Numbered from the stretch's first letter, positions 8,854-18,086 are shown. The stretch: DNA of 64,000 nt from Paraburkholderia susongensis (GCF_900177725.1 NZ_FXAT01000006.1:372001-436000), one strand, 5' to 3'. The notes: generated from the sequence alone by a model not told the origin. Translations and numbers: made by a program.

Positions 8854-9414
8854 ATGAAAAATATCGAAGAATACTTCCGGATTGCGGGGCTGATGCTCGG
8901 TCTCGCGGTCAGCACTCTGTTTATGCCTGCCAGCGTGAGCGCGCAGTCTTCGCCCACGGTCCAGCTCAATTTCACGGGTACCTATATTGCGACGACGTGT
9001 CCGCTCGTCAGTTCGCCCGACATGACGGTGACGCTGCCGACGATTCCAACCCAATCGCTTTCTACGGCGGGGGAGCCCGCAGGCACGAAGGTTTTTACCA
9101 TCACGATCCAGTGCGCAAGCGGAGTAACGGGAGTGCGCGTGTATTTCGAAAGCGGCTCGACGACAGACCCGACGACGGGTTATCTCAACCCGCAGGCCGT
9201 GAGCGGTGTGAATTCGGCGACCAACGTGCAGGTCAGGCTCGCGAATGCGGATGGTTCCCCGATCAGGATCGGCGACCGGTCCACGATGAAAATCATTCCG
9301 ATCACATCGACGGCTCCGACACCGGTGGACTTCATCGCAAGCTATTACTCGACCGGGCGGGCCACTGCCGGCATGGTGAACACGTTCGTGACCTACGTCG
9401 TCGAAATGCCATGA
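8854..9414 (+). CDS. Minor fimbrial subunit
   Basis: A 186-residue pilin-family protein. The ATG at 8854 opens a signal peptide ending around SVSA/QSS; the longer frame back to 8602 is only the shadow of the usher end. The mature N-terminus SPTVQLNFTGTYIATTC gives the donor strand and first Cys, and the second Cys is in IQCASG. The pilin C-terminal strand reads NTFVTYVVEMP, without the usual penultimate Tyr. It shares general layout with the major pilin (ASYYSTGRATAG near the end). It is too short for a two-domain tip adhesin, so an adapter or terminator role is likely. The adhesin itself appears to lie at 30004-31023. Confidence 0.82.
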   Translation: MKNIEEYFRIAGLMLGLAVSTLFMPASVSAQSSPTVQLNFTGTYIATTCPLVSSPDMTVTLPTIPTQSLSTAGEPAGTKVFTITIQCASGVTGVRVYFESGSTTDPTTGYLNPQAVSGVNSATNVQVRLANADGSPIRIGDRSTMKIIPITSTAPTPVDFIASYYSTGRATAGMVNTFVTYVVEMP

Positions 9415-9441
9415 CGCCGCCTACGAACCTACTGCCCTGCA

Positions 9442-10152
9442 ATGATGTTTGATTCACCCGCTACGTTGATGCGAGCGACCGCGCTGCATGCAGCATTGTT
9501 GCGCGGCGGCGCTGAGATACCTGCGGTTCACTTCTGGCGCGCGCGCTGTAGCACTTTGATTGAGACAACGCGGCAAGACATGCACGATGCGGGATATCCG
9601 CCCTCGGACGCCGACGAAATCAGTCTCGCGCAAAGTGTACTGCTCGACGAATTGACGCTACAGGCGTTGCCATCGGGGCAGCAGGGCGAGTGGCTGCGCG
9701 AACCGCTGCAGATGCGCTTTCATGGCCTGCACGACGGCGCTGCCAGAGTCTGGGAGCGCATCGACGCGTTGCTCGACGGCGTTTGCCAGGACCGCGCCGC
9801 ACTCGAGTTATATGGAATCGTGCTCGAACTCGGCTTCGATGGCGGGCGAAGAGATGCAGGCGCTTGCCGGCAGCGTATCAAGTCGGTGCTGAACCCGTTA
9901 GCGCGTGGCCAAGCGACAAAGTCCATATCTATTTCGACCGAAACGGTTGAAACCACCGAAACGGCTGTCGCGATGACGCGTGCCGTTTCGCCGTCGCGTA
10001 TGTATTGGATTGCCGGTGGCGCGATCGTTGCAGCCGTCGCCGTCGTTTTACTGTGGTTGACGTTCGACATCAGTCTCGACGCTGCGGCCGATCGTTTGTC
10101 GGGACAGTCCGCGATGCAGGGTGGCCTCGTTCGGGAGAGCCCTTCGTCATGA
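9442..10152 (+). CDS. Second DotU/TssL-like protein without OmpA domain
   Basis: A 236-residue DotU-family inner-membrane protein. The helical cytoplasmic part contains DEISLAQSVLLDELTL and MRFHGLHDGAARVWERIDAL, then LELYGIVLELGFDG, which match the DotU layout. A single C-terminal membrane segment lies at about 188-206 (YWIAGGAIVAAVAVVLLWL). It differs from the TssL at 16739, which has an OmpA extension. It begins only 27 bases after the minor pilin and overlaps the next gene by an ATGA, so it appears to be in the fimbrial operon. It may pair with the TssM-like protein encoded next as a second membrane module. Confidence 0.8.
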   Translation: MMFDSPATLMRATALHAALLRGGAEIPAVHFWRARCSTLIETTRQDMHDAGYPPSDADEISLAQSVLLDELTLQALPSGQQGEWLREPLQMRFHGLHDGAARVWERIDALLDGVCQDRAALELYGIVLELGFDGGRRDAGACRQRIKSVLNPLARGQATKSISISTETVETTETAVAMTRAVSPSRMYWIAGGAIVAAVAVVLLWLTFDISLDAAADRLSGQSAMQGGLVRESPSS

Positions 10153-11822
10153 CGTTCGTCGAGCGCTACCGTGCGCCGCTAATCTGGATTGCGCTTTGCG
10201 CCGTTGGCCTGATATGGCTGTGTTTGCCGCCTGGTTCCCAACCGTCGTGGCCCGTCGTGCTCGGCCTGATCCTGCTGACAGGGCTGGGCGCGGCCGCTCT
10301 ACCTGCTTACGGGCAACGGCGCGCGGGCCACCGCGCGAGCCACAAGGACGAAGCAATTCAACCGGATCCAGTGCGCGAGTTGCCCATCATTCTCGTGGTT
10401 GGCCCCTATGCCTCGGCGGTATTTGCGCAGGGCGCGCAGGCGTCTACGCTGCGGCGCAACGGCGACGCGGCCTGGATGCTCGTCAGAACTCCAGACGAAT
10501 TGGCTCGATCAATCGCTACGATCAGAGCGTCACATCAGCGGTTGCCGGACGCCGTATTGATGCCCGTCATCCCGGACGGCGATTGCGATGATGCGGTGAT
10601 TCGCCGTGAATTCTCCCGTTGGCGGCACGAACTCGACGCCAGCGCGTCCCACCGCGCGTACATGCTGCCCTGCTATATCGCGATCTATGCGTGCCTCGGC
10701 ACCAACGGCGACGCGACTGCGGGCGACGCGGCCACGAAACCGGTCTGGTTCGGCGACCTCATCGACATATCGGCGGCTCAGCGGGGAATCGAAAATGCGC
10801 GGCAACGGGTACGGCTGATCCGGCGTCAGCTCGATGAGGCGTGGTTTGCGATCGCACAACCGGAGCGTATGACGCAAGCCGGGTTTGGGCACGCAGTGTT
10901 CGACTGGCTCGAGGACGCCGCGCTGCTGCCGATTCTTTCCTCGCTCACGAACACGGCTCCGCTCTCGCTGCATGGGTTGTTGCTGGCCGACATCGGCTAT
11001 TCGCCGGTGCGCCCTGGTGCCTGGACACGATGGTTGACCGGCAAGACAGGCTTGAGACCATTGCCGATAGCACCGAAGGCTCAACCGTTGCCGCTGCCCG
11101 GGATCATTGCGCGGCAGGCCGCTCTTCAGGTCGCGAAGCGCGAGGAGCGGCACAAACCGCGTTGGGGGACGCTGCACGCCGTGGCGGCGTCGGCCGTTGT
11201 GGCGGCCGTCGCGATCGGCGTGTCGGCATGGGCGAATAGCCGGATGGTCGCGCGCGTCGCCAGCAATCTCGATGCCTACCGGCGCACACCCGAGGCACAG
11301 GCGGACGCGAAGCGCGAGCGGCTGGACACGTTGCGTAGCGAGTATGCCGAACTGACCCACTACGCGAATACCGGCGTCCCGGCCGGGCTCGGCTGGGGAC
11401 TCTACCGGGGCGATGTGTTGCGGGCCGCGCTGGAGCCGGTCATCTCGGCAGCGCATCCGCCGCCGGGCGTGACAATCGACAACCTCTCGCTGTTCGACAG
11501 CGGGAAAACCACGCTGAAGCCTGGCGCGGAGTCTCGACTCAAAGGCGCTCTCGATCTGATTCGCGCAAACCCCGACAAGCGGATTCTGATCGCGGGCCAT
11601 ACGGATAACGTCGGCCCGAGCGCGGCGAATCTGCTGCTCTCCGAAGCGCGTGCGCGAGCGATCCGCGACTGGCTCGTCACTACCGCATCGCTGCCTGTCA
11701 CGCGTTTTGCGATTCAGGGGTATGGCGATACGCGCCCGGTCTCCAGCAACGAAAACAGTCTGGGACGCGAGATGAACCGGCGCGTCGAGATCACCCTTGT
11801 TCCCGATTCCGGCGTGCACTGA
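10149..11822 (+). CDS. TssM-like membrane protein with C-terminal OmpA domain
   Basis: A 557-residue protein from the ATG at 10149, overlapping the DotU-like stop. Two membrane segments lie near the N-terminus (about 12-50). LPIILVVGPYASAVFA then stands where TssM has LPWYMVIGSPGAGKTT, so the P-loop is lost. A further membrane segment lies near residue 340. The C-terminus (about 435-555) is an OmpA peptidoglycan-binding domain with IAGHTDNVGPSAANLLLSEARA and NRRVEI. It looks like the cytoplasmic half of TssM joined to OmpA in place of the TssM periplasmic part. It is not a standard core T6SS component, and its function is unknown. Confidence 0.75.
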   Translation: MTFVERYRAPLIWIALCAVGLIWLCLPPGSQPSWPVVLGLILLTGLGAAALPAYGQRRAGHRASHKDEAIQPDPVRELPIILVVGPYASAVFAQGAQASTLRRNGDAAWMLVRTPDELARSIATIRASHQRLPDAVLMPVIPDGDCDDAVIRREFSRWRHELDASASHRAYMLPCYIAIYACLGTNGDATAGDAATKPVWFGDLIDISAAQRGIENARQRVRLIRRQLDEAWFAIAQPERMTQAGFGHAVFDWLEDAALLPILSSLTNTAPLSLHGLLLADIGYSPVRPGAWTRWLTGKTGLRPLPIAPKAQPLPLPGIIARQAALQVAKREERHKPRWGTLHAVAASAVVAAVAIGVSAWANSRMVARVASNLDAYRRTPEAQADAKRERLDTLRSEYAELTHYANTGVPAGLGWGLYRGDVLRAALEPVISAAHPPPGVTIDNLSLFDSGKTTLKPGAESRLKGALDLIRANPDKRILIAGHTDNVGPSAANLLLSEARARAIRDWLVTTASLPVTRFAIQGYGDTRPVSSNENSLGREMNRRVEITLVPDSGVH

Positions 11823-11841
11823 AGACCTCCGCTACAGGTAT

Positions 11842-11863
11842 CCGTCGCAATTTTTTGCGACGG
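11842..11863 (+). terminator. Hairpin after the fimbrial/DotU-OmpA operon
   Basis: CCGTCGCAA-TTTT-TTGCGACGG gives a perfect 9-bp stem with a T4 loop, 19 bases after the OmpA-domain gene. There is no long T run after it, so it may be a weak terminator or a 3'-end stabiliser. Confidence 0.5.
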
Positions 11864-11900
11864 CATCGACTACTCAGTCGATCAGATTAACGAGATCGAT

Positions 11901-11946
11901 ATTTGGGCGACGGCCCATATTCTCAAACGAGTTCGACACCTACTAT
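11901..11946 (+). promoter_or_regulatory. tssB promoter with shared GGGC-GACG-GCCC dyad
   Basis: ATTTGGGCGACGGCCCATAT has GGGC (11905-11908), GACG, GCCC (11913-11916) with AT-rich outer arms. TACTAT (11941-11946), a four-of-six -10 match, begins 30.5 bases from the dyad centre. This is the same geometry as the fimA and clpV copies. The tssB ATG is at 12027, leaving about 75 bases of leader. Confidence 0.65.
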
Positions 11947-12026
11947 TAGCGTCTTGCGGAATCGCTTCTCTAAAGCTTGCTGTATCGCCGCGTGTCCTTT
12001 CCTTGAGCGAATAACGTCAGAGCATC

Positions 12027-12560
12027 ATGCCCGTTTCTAACAGTTCCCAAAAACTCATTGCACGTAACCGTGCCCCCCGTGTTCAGATCGAATACGACGT
12101 AGAAATTTACGGTTCGGAAAAAAAGGTCGAATTGCCATTCGTGATGGGTGTGCTCGCAGACCTCTCGGGCAAGCCGCTCGAGCCGCTGCCCGCCGTCGGC
12201 GACCGCAAGTTCTTCAACATCGACATCGACAACTTCGACGAGCGCATGAAGGCCATGAAGCCGCGCGTCGCGTTCGCGGTGCCGAACACGCTGACGAACG
12301 AGGGCCAGTTGATGGTCGACATCACGTTCGAAAGCATGGAAGACTTTTCGCCTGCCACGGTCGCGAAGAAGGTCGACGCGCTTGCGCAGTTGCTCGACGC
12401 TCGCACGCAGCTCGCCAACCTGCAAACGTATATGGATGGTAAGAGCGGTGCCGAAAACCTCGTCAGCAAAGTGCTGAAGGATTCGGCCCTGCTCGAGGCG
12501 CTGGCTAAGGCGCCCAAGCCGAAAACGGCGTCCGCCGACGAGTCGGCAATCAACGAATGA
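12027..12560 (+). CDS. tssB: T6SS contractile sheath small subunit TssB
   Basis: A 177-residue VipA/TssB. The N-terminus (KLIARNRAPRVQIEYDVEIYG) and LPFVMGVLADLSG block are diagnostic, as is FFNIDIDNFDERMKAMKPR. It interlocks with TssC to form the contractile sheath around the Hcp tube. It opens the main + strand T6SS operon, 44 bases ahead of tssC. The upstream region carries the shared dyad promoter. The C-terminus ends in a Lys/Ala-rich helix, as is usual. Confidence 0.96.
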   Translation: MPVSNSSQKLIARNRAPRVQIEYDVEIYGSEKKVELPFVMGVLADLSGKPLEPLPAVGDRKFFNIDIDNFDERMKAMKPRVAFAVPNTLTNEGQLMVDITFESMEDFSPATVAKKVDALAQLLDARTQLANLQTYMDGKSGAENLVSKVLKDSALLEALAKAPKPKTASADESAINE

Positions 12561-12603
12561 TTCCTGCTTTCCGAGCGAAAGCACAGCCTGAACCAGTGGG
12601 GGA

Positions 12604-14109
12604 ATGATGGCCCAACGTCAATCGAATATCCACGCCGCAGCAACATCGAGCGTGGCCGGTCAATCTGATTTCAACGAGCTTCTATCGCGCGAATTCAAGC
12701 CGAAAACAGAACGTGCGCGCGAAGCGGTCGAAAACGCGGTGCAGACGCTCGCGCAGCAGGCGCTGCTCACGTCTGTCACCGTGTCCGATGACGCGTACAA
12801 AAACATCGAGTCGATCATCGGTGAGATCGATCGTAAGCTATCCGAACAGATCAATCTGATCCTGCACCACGAAGACTTCCAGAAGCTGGAAAGTGCATGG
12901 CGCGGCCTGCATCACCTCGTCACGAACACGGAAACGGATGAGCAGCTGAAGATCCGCTTCATGGATGTGTCGAAAGACGACCTGCGACGCACGGTGAAGC
13001 GCTACAAGGGCGTTGCATGGGATCAGAGCCCGTTCTTCAAGCAGATCTACGAAGAGGAATATGGTCAACTGGGCGGCGAACCGTATGGTTGCCTGGTTGC
13101 AGACTACTACTTCGACCACACACCGCCCGACGTCGATCTGCTGGCGTCGATCGCGAAGGTGGCGGCGGCGTCGCATGCGCCGTTCATTACCGGCGCGGCA
13201 CCGTCCGTGCTGCAGATGGATTCGTGGCAGGAGCTTGCGAACCCGCGCGACCTGACCAAAATCTTCACGCAGAACCTCGAGTACGCGCCGTGGAACTCGC
13301 TGCGCAATTCGGAAGACTCGCGCTACATCGGTCTCGCCATGCCGCGTTTTCTCTCGCGCCTGCCGTATGGTATCAAGACGAACCCGGTTGACGAATTCGA
13401 TTTCGAGGAGGCGACCGACGGCTCCGATCATCGTAAGTACGTGTGGTCGAACGCGGCCTACGCGATGGCGGTGAACATCAACCGCTCGTTCAAGAAATAC
13501 GGTTGGTGCACGCTGATTCGCGGCGTGGAAAGTGGTGGCGTGGTCGAGAACCTCCCATGCCACACGTTCCCGACCGACGACGGCGGGGTCGACATGAAGT
13601 GCCCGACGGAAATTGCGATTTCCGACCGCCGTGAAGCCGAGTTGTCGAAGAATGGCTTCATGCCGCTGATCCACCGCAAGAACACCGACTACGCGGCGTT
13701 CATCGGTGCCCAGTCGCTGCAAAAGCCGGTCGAATACCACGACGCGGACGCAACCGCGAATGCGAACCTGTCCGCGCGTCTACCGTATCTGTTCGCTTGT
13801 TCGCGCTTTGCGCACTACCTGAAGTGTATCGTGCGCGACAAGATCGGTTCGTTCAAGGAGCGCGACGAGATGCAGCAATGGCTCAATGAATGGGTCATGA
13901 ACTACGTCGACGCAGACCCGGCGAATTCGTCGCAGGAAACCAAAGCGCGCCGGCCGCTGGCCGCGGCTGAGGTGGTGGTCGAAGACGTCGAGGGCAATCC
14001 CGGCTATTACCAGGCGAAGTTCTTCCTGCGCCCGCATTTCCAGCTCGAGGGCCTGACGGTTTCGCTGCGCCTTGTCGCGAAATTGCCGCTCGTGAAGGAA
14101 GCGGCCTGA
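12604..14109 (+). CDS. tssC: T6SS contractile sheath large subunit TssC
   Basis: A 501-residue VipB/TssC. Conserved segments include FQKLESAWRGLHHLV, RTVKRYKG, a VGDYYF-type block (CLVADYYFDHTPPDVDLL), RFLSRLPYG and a C-terminal sheath domain ending with PLVKEAA. Full family length. It forms the sheath with TssB; its C-terminal part is the site of ClpV-driven recycling through TssB. Two adjacent ATGs (12604 and 12607) are possible starts, with GGGGG just upstream. Confidence 0.96.
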   Translation: MMAQRQSNIHAAATSSVAGQSDFNELLSREFKPKTERAREAVENAVQTLAQQALLTSVTVSDDAYKNIESIIGEIDRKLSEQINLILHHEDFQKLESAWRGLHHLVTNTETDEQLKIRFMDVSKDDLRRTVKRYKGVAWDQSPFFKQIYEEEYGQLGGEPYGCLVADYYFDHTPPDVDLLASIAKVAAASHAPFITGAAPSVLQMDSWQELANPRDLTKIFTQNLEYAPWNSLRNSEDSRYIGLAMPRFLSRLPYGIKTNPVDEFDFEEATDGSDHRKYVWSNAAYAMAVNINRSFKKYGWCTLIRGVESGGVVENLPCHTFPTDDGGVDMKCPTEIAISDRREAELSKNGFMPLIHRKNTDYAAFIGAQSLQKPVEYHDADATANANLSARLPYLFACSRFAHYLKCIVRDKIGSFKERDEMQQWLNEWVMNYVDADPANSSQETKARRPLAAAEVVVEDVEGNPGYYQAKFFLRPHFQLEGLTVSLRLVAKLPLVKEAA

Positions 14110-14217
14110 GTTGACGGCTACCGTTCATCCGGTGATTGAGCGAAGGACAGGCGCTCACTAAATATGCCTGACGTTCATTGAGCATTTTTAATACAACAAG
14201 TCGCAAGGAGTAGTTTC

Positions 14218-14700
14218 ATGGCGCAAGACATCTTTCTCAAAATCAGCGGGATCGATGGTGAGTCGGCAGACGCGAGCCACAAGGACGAAATCGATGTCCT
14301 GAGCTGGTCGTGGGGCGTCTCGCAGCAATCCAACATGCATGTTGGCTCCGGCGGTGGTGCGGGTCGCGCAACGGTCGAAGACCTCACGTTCACGCATTAC
14401 ATTGATCGTGCAACCCCGAACCTGACCCAGTACTGCCTGACCGGCAAGCACATCGACGAAGCAAAGCTCGTCGTGCGCAAGGCCGGCGGTAACCCCCTCG
14501 AGTACATCAAGTTCACGATGAATGACGTGCTCGTCACGTCGGTAAGGCCGTCGGGCGTGAGCGACAGCGAATCGCGTCCGGGTGAAGAAGTACGTCTGTC
14601 GTTTGCCCGCCTGAAGCAGGAATACGTGGTGCAGAACGCGCAAGGCGGCAGCGGTGGCGCGATCACGGCAACGTTCGACATCAAGAAGAACAGCGCCTAA
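14218..14700 (+). CDS. hcp: T6SS tube protein Hcp (TssD)
   Basis: A 160-residue Hcp, the hexameric ring protein that stacks into the secreted tube. It starts MAQDIFLKISGIDGES and contains the diagnostic LSWSWGVSQ at about 28-36 and HYIDRATPNL. AAGGAG sits at good spacing upstream. It follows tssC by 108 bases. A strong hairpin with a T-rich tail follows it, a layout that could lift Hcp supply above that of the downstream baseplate genes. Confidence 0.96.
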   Translation: MAQDIFLKISGIDGESADASHKDEIDVLSWSWGVSQQSNMHVGSGGGAGRATVEDLTFTHYIDRATPNLTQYCLTGKHIDEAKLVVRKAGGNPLEYIKFTMNDVLVTSVRPSGVSDSESRPGEEVRLSFARLKQEYVVQNAQGGSGGAITATFDIKKNSA

Positions 14701-14764
14701 CTTGCATGTGTTCCTGAATCGTGGCCTCGCCGGCATGTCCGGCGAGTTGTGCCGCGATCGTTGG

Positions 14765-14806
14765 CCAGGGTGCCGGACTGGATGCCAGCACCCTGGTTAA
14801 TTTATT
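14765..14806 (+). terminator. Partial terminator between hcp and tssJ
   Basis: CCAGGGTGC (14765-14773) and GCACCCTGG (14788-14796) form a 9-bp stem with a 14-base loop, followed by TTAATTTATT. A smaller hairpin CTCGCCGG/CCGGCGAG lies just upstream (14726-14746). Placed within an operon, it probably attenuates rather than ends transcription. Confidence 0.5.
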
Positions 14807-14841
14807 CAGGGCGACGCGCAAGATCACCTTGATTCCGTCAG

Positions 14842-15387
14842 ATGGTTCCGAACTTATTTTCTCGCGTCGCGATATGGCTACGCCTGGCGGGCTGGCTGGC
14901 CCTGAGTGGGGCAAGCGTATGTCTGAGCGCATGCGGCAGTACGCCCGCGCCTGTCGTCAAGGAGCAAACGAATCTACGGCTGCGGATCGCCGCAAGCGAC
15001 GACGTCAACCCAAACGAGTGGGGTAAGGCGGCGCCGATTCTGGTCCGCGTCTACGAGTTGAAGTCTGCGACAGCATTCGAGAATGCCGACTTTTTTACGC
15101 TGCAAAGCGACGACAGAAAGATCCTTGGTGAAGATGCCCTGGTCGTCGACGAATTCATTTTGCGTCCCGGCGACGAGCGCGAGATAACGCGCAAGTCGAA
15201 CCCAGCCACCACCGCTGTCGCCGTGCTGGCCGGCTACCGGGAGCTTGGGAAGTCCATCTGGCGCGCGGTCTACCGCCTGCCGGTGGCACCGGACGCGTCG
15301 TGGTACCGGATTGCCATTCCAGACAAGCAACAGAAGCTGAAGATCCGGCTTGACCAGCGTGCTGTTTCGATTTCAAAGTCAGACTAA
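14842..15387 (+). CDS. tssJ: T6SS outer-membrane lipoprotein TssJ
   Basis: A 181-residue lipoprotein (SciN/TssJ). The signal peptide ends in the lipobox LSAC, with the lipidated Cys at residue 31 followed by Gly, which favours outer-membrane sorting. The transthyretin-like fold is suggested by LRLRIAASDDVNPNEWGKA and VRVYELKSATAFENADFF, typical of TssJ. It binds the periplasmic end of TssM and completes the trans-envelope complex. It lies directly upstream of tssK, tssL and tssM. Confidence 0.92.
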   Translation: MVPNLFSRVAIWLRLAGWLALSGASVCLSACGSTPAPVVKEQTNLRLRIAASDDVNPNEWGKAAPILVRVYELKSATAFENADFFTLQSDDRKILGEDALVVDEFILRPGDEREITRKSNPATTAVAVLAGYRELGKSIWRAVYRLPVAPDASWYRIAIPDKQQKLKIRLDQRAVSISKSD

Positions 15388-15392
15388 TTTCG

Positions 15393-16742
15393 ATGAGTTG
15401 GTATAACAAGGTTGTTTGGAGCGAAGGACTGTTCCTGCGTCCGCAGCTGTTTCAGCAGCAGGAACGGTATCTCGAGTCTCTCGCGCATCGCCGGAGCGCG
15501 CCACTGAGTCCGTTTTTCTGGGGCTTCAGCCGGTATGAAATCGATCAGGAATCGCTGTCGTTCGGCAAGCTCGTGTTCAAGAGCGGACTTGGCGTATTTC
15601 CGGACGGCACGCCGTTCGATGTTCCGGGGCTGACGCCGCCTCCGCCGCCGTTGACGATCGGCCCTGAGCATCAGGATCAGGTGATTTACCTCGCGGTCCC
15701 GCTGCGTTTGCCCAATACCGAGGAAACGGCCTTCACCGAGCAGAGCGGGTCGCTCGCGCGTTATCTTGCGTACGACATGGAACTGCGCGACAGCAACGCG
15801 ATCGGCCAGGGGCCGAAGCCGGTCCAGCTTGCGAATTTGCGTTTGCGGCTGTTGCCGGAGAAGGAACTCACGCAGTCGTGGATCGGCATTGCGTTGACGC
15901 GCGTGAAGGCACTGCATGCCGACGGCGCCGTGTCGCTCCACAGTTCAGACCACATTCCTCCCGTCACCGGCTACGGCGCGAGTCCGGTGTTGCGCGAGTG
16001 GACGATGCAGCTGCACGGTCTTGCCAGACTGCGTGCCGACGCGCTCGCCGCGCGGCTGTCCGGCACCGATGGCCGCACGGGCACCGCAGCCGAAGTGGCC
16101 GACTATCTGCTGCTGCAGGTGCTCAATCGCTACGAGCCGTTGCTCGAGCATATCTGCCAGATCGAAGAAACCGCGCCCGTGAACCTGTATCGCGAGCTTG
16201 CTCTCTTTGCCGGTGAACTGTCGACGTTCCTGCGTCCGCAAACACGGCGCCCGGCCGCAGCGCCCGGTTACGACCATGCGCGGCTCTATCGCAGCATCAA
16301 GCCGCTCGTCGACGAAGTTCACCATCTGCTGAACCAGGTGCTGATCCGTGGCGCGCAACCGATTCCGCTCACCGAGCAGGCACACGGCATCCGCACGGCG
16401 GCTGTCCTGTCGACCGAACTGGCCGGCTATTCGACCCTCGTGCTCGCGGTGGGCGCGCAGATGCCGCCGGAGCAGTTGCAACAGCAGTTCCTCGCGCAGA
16501 CGAAGATCAGCCATCCGCAACGTTTGCCGGAACTGATCCGCTCGCACCTGCCGGGGCTGACGATGGCGTCGTTGCCGGTTCCGCCGCGCCAGATTCCGTT
16601 CAACACGGGTTTCATCTATTTCGAGCTGTCGCGCACGGGGCCGTTCTGGGAGCAGATCGCGCGGCATGGCGGTCTCGCCCTGCATATCGCCGGGCATTTT
16701 CCGGAACTCAAGCTTGAACTGTGGGGCGTGCGTCAAAAATGA
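15393..16742 (+). CDS. tssK: T6SS baseplate protein TssK
   Basis: A 449-residue TssK. It begins with the signature KVVWSEGLFLRPQLFQQQERYLE and contains EETAF and VLREWTMQLHGLARLR segments, with a C-terminal receptor-like domain near VPPRQIPFNTGFIYFEL. TssK links the wedge proteins TssEFG to the membrane proteins TssL and TssM. The stop overlaps the start of tssL (ATGA), so the two are translationally coupled. Confidence 0.96.
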   Translation: MSWYNKVVWSEGLFLRPQLFQQQERYLESLAHRRSAPLSPFFWGFSRYEIDQESLSFGKLVFKSGLGVFPDGTPFDVPGLTPPPPPLTIGPEHQDQVIYLAVPLRLPNTEETAFTEQSGSLARYLAYDMELRDSNAIGQGPKPVQLANLRLRLLPEKELTQSWIGIALTRVKALHADGAVSLHSSDHIPPVTGYGASPVLREWTMQLHGLARLRADALAARLSGTDGRTGTAAEVADYLLLQVLNRYEPLLEHICQIEETAPVNLYRELALFAGELSTFLRPQTRRPAAAPGYDHARLYRSIKPLVDEVHHLLNQVLIRGAQPIPLTEQAHGIRTAAVLSTELAGYSTLVLAVGAQMPPEQLQQQFLAQTKISHPQRLPELIRSHLPGLTMASLPVPPRQIPFNTGFIYFELSRTGPFWEQIARHGGLALHIAGHFPELKLELWGVRQK

Positions 16743-18073
16743 GTACAGGTGCATACGGAGATGACGCGTTCGACTTCCTGTCGGACCCGGACAGCTCCGC
16801 CTCGCGCAAGGACCTGCCAGCGGCATTTCCGGCCGGACGTCCGGCAACGGGGAGCGTCGCCGGCGAGGAGCCGGTCGTCGATCCGGCCGCGTTCGATCCA
16901 CCGGAAGATCTGCAGACGCGTCTCGAACGCGTGCAGCTCGCGCAGAACCCGCTGCTCGAAGCCGCGCAGCCACTCTTGCGCATGCTTGCCGACATGCCGG
17001 CCTCGCTCGATTCGCCTGCCGCGGTCGCGAGCCTGCGCTCGTTGCTCGTGCGCGAAGTTGGCGCGTTCCAGAAAGTCTGCGACAAGGCGAGTCTGCCGTG
17101 GAAGCACGTGGCAGCTGTCCGCTATGCGCTCTGCACCGCGCTCGACGAAGCCGCGAACCGCACGCGCTGGGGCGGCGGTGGCGTGTGGGCCTCGCGCGGC
17201 CTGCTCATCACGTTCGAAGGCGAAGTAGACGGCGGTGAGAAGTTCTTCCTGCTGATCGGCCGCATGGCGACCGACCCGCAGGAGTACATCGACGTTCTCG
17301 AAGTGCTGTACCGCATTCTCGGCCTTGGCTTCGAAGGGCGTTACAGCGTCGTCGTGGATGGTCCGCGTCACCTCGAACAGATTCGCCAGCGCTTGCTGAC
17401 GCTCATCAGCGGCGCGCGCGACACGATGCGTCTCGAACTGTCGCCGCATTGGCGCGGCGAGGGGCCGGGCAGGATGCGGTTGCTCAAAAGCGTGCCGGTC
17501 TGGGCCACGGCGGGCGTCGCCGCGCTGAGCGTGTTCTCGCTCTTCGCTTGGTACAAGTACCGGCTGCTGTTCGAAAGCAACGCGCTCGAAGCGAAGATTC
17601 TCGCGATTGGGCAACCGGTGCGAACCCCGGTGCCTGTCGTGCATGAGCGGCTGCGTCTGTCGGTCCTGCTCAAGGATCAGATCGCGCGCGGCCAGGTGAC
17701 GGTCGACGAGGACGAACGCAGCAGCAAGGTCGTCTTTAGAGGCGACTACGTGTTTCTGCCGGGCCAAAGCCGCATCCGCCCCGAACTGGACCCGGTGCTG
17801 ACGAAGGTGGCGCAGGAAGTGGCGCGCGTGGGTGGCCACGTCACCGTAACGGGACACACCGACAGCCAGCCGATTCACACGGCCGAGTTTCCCGATAACG
17901 AAGCGCTGTCGGTACAGCGCGCGGCGTTCGTCGCCGACGCGCTGAAAGCGCACGGAGTGCCCGCCGATCGCATCGTGGCGATCGGCAAGGGCGATACACA
18001 AGCTGTCGCGGATAACACCACGGCGGAAGGTCGTTCCCGCAATCGACGCGTGGAAGTCTCTGTCACGCAATAA
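16739..18073 (+). CDS. tssL: T6SS inner-membrane protein TssL with OmpA domain
   Basis: A 444-residue TssL. An N-terminal DotU domain (about 50-240) holds LRSLLVREVGAFQKVC and ALCTALDEAANRTRWG. One membrane segment (WATAGVAALSVFSLFAWYKY) lies near 260-280, and a C-terminal OmpA-like domain carries VTVTGHTDSQPIHTAEFPDN and RNRRVEVSV. The ATG at 16739 overlaps the tssK stop; the earlier in-frame ATG at 16721 lies inside tssK. TssL anchors the membrane complex to TssM, and its OmpA part binds peptidoglycan. Confidence 0.95.
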   Translation: MSTGAYGDDAFDFLSDPDSSASRKDLPAAFPAGRPATGSVAGEEPVVDPAAFDPPEDLQTRLERVQLAQNPLLEAAQPLLRMLADMPASLDSPAAVASLRSLLVREVGAFQKVCDKASLPWKHVAAVRYALCTALDEAANRTRWGGGGVWASRGLLITFEGEVDGGEKFFLLIGRMATDPQEYIDVLEVLYRILGLGFEGRYSVVVDGPRHLEQIRQRLLTLISGARDTMRLELSPHWRGEGPGRMRLLKSVPVWATAGVAALSVFSLFAWYKYRLLFESNALEAKILAIGQPVRTPVPVVHERLRLSVLLKDQIARGQVTVDEDERSSKVVFRGDYVFLPGQSRIRPELDPVLTKVAQEVARVGGHVTVTGHTDSQPIHTAEFPDNEALSVQRAAFVADALKAHGVPADRIVAIGKGDTQAVADNTTAEGRSRNRRVEVSVTQ

Positions 18074-18086
18074 CGGGAAAGCCTGC

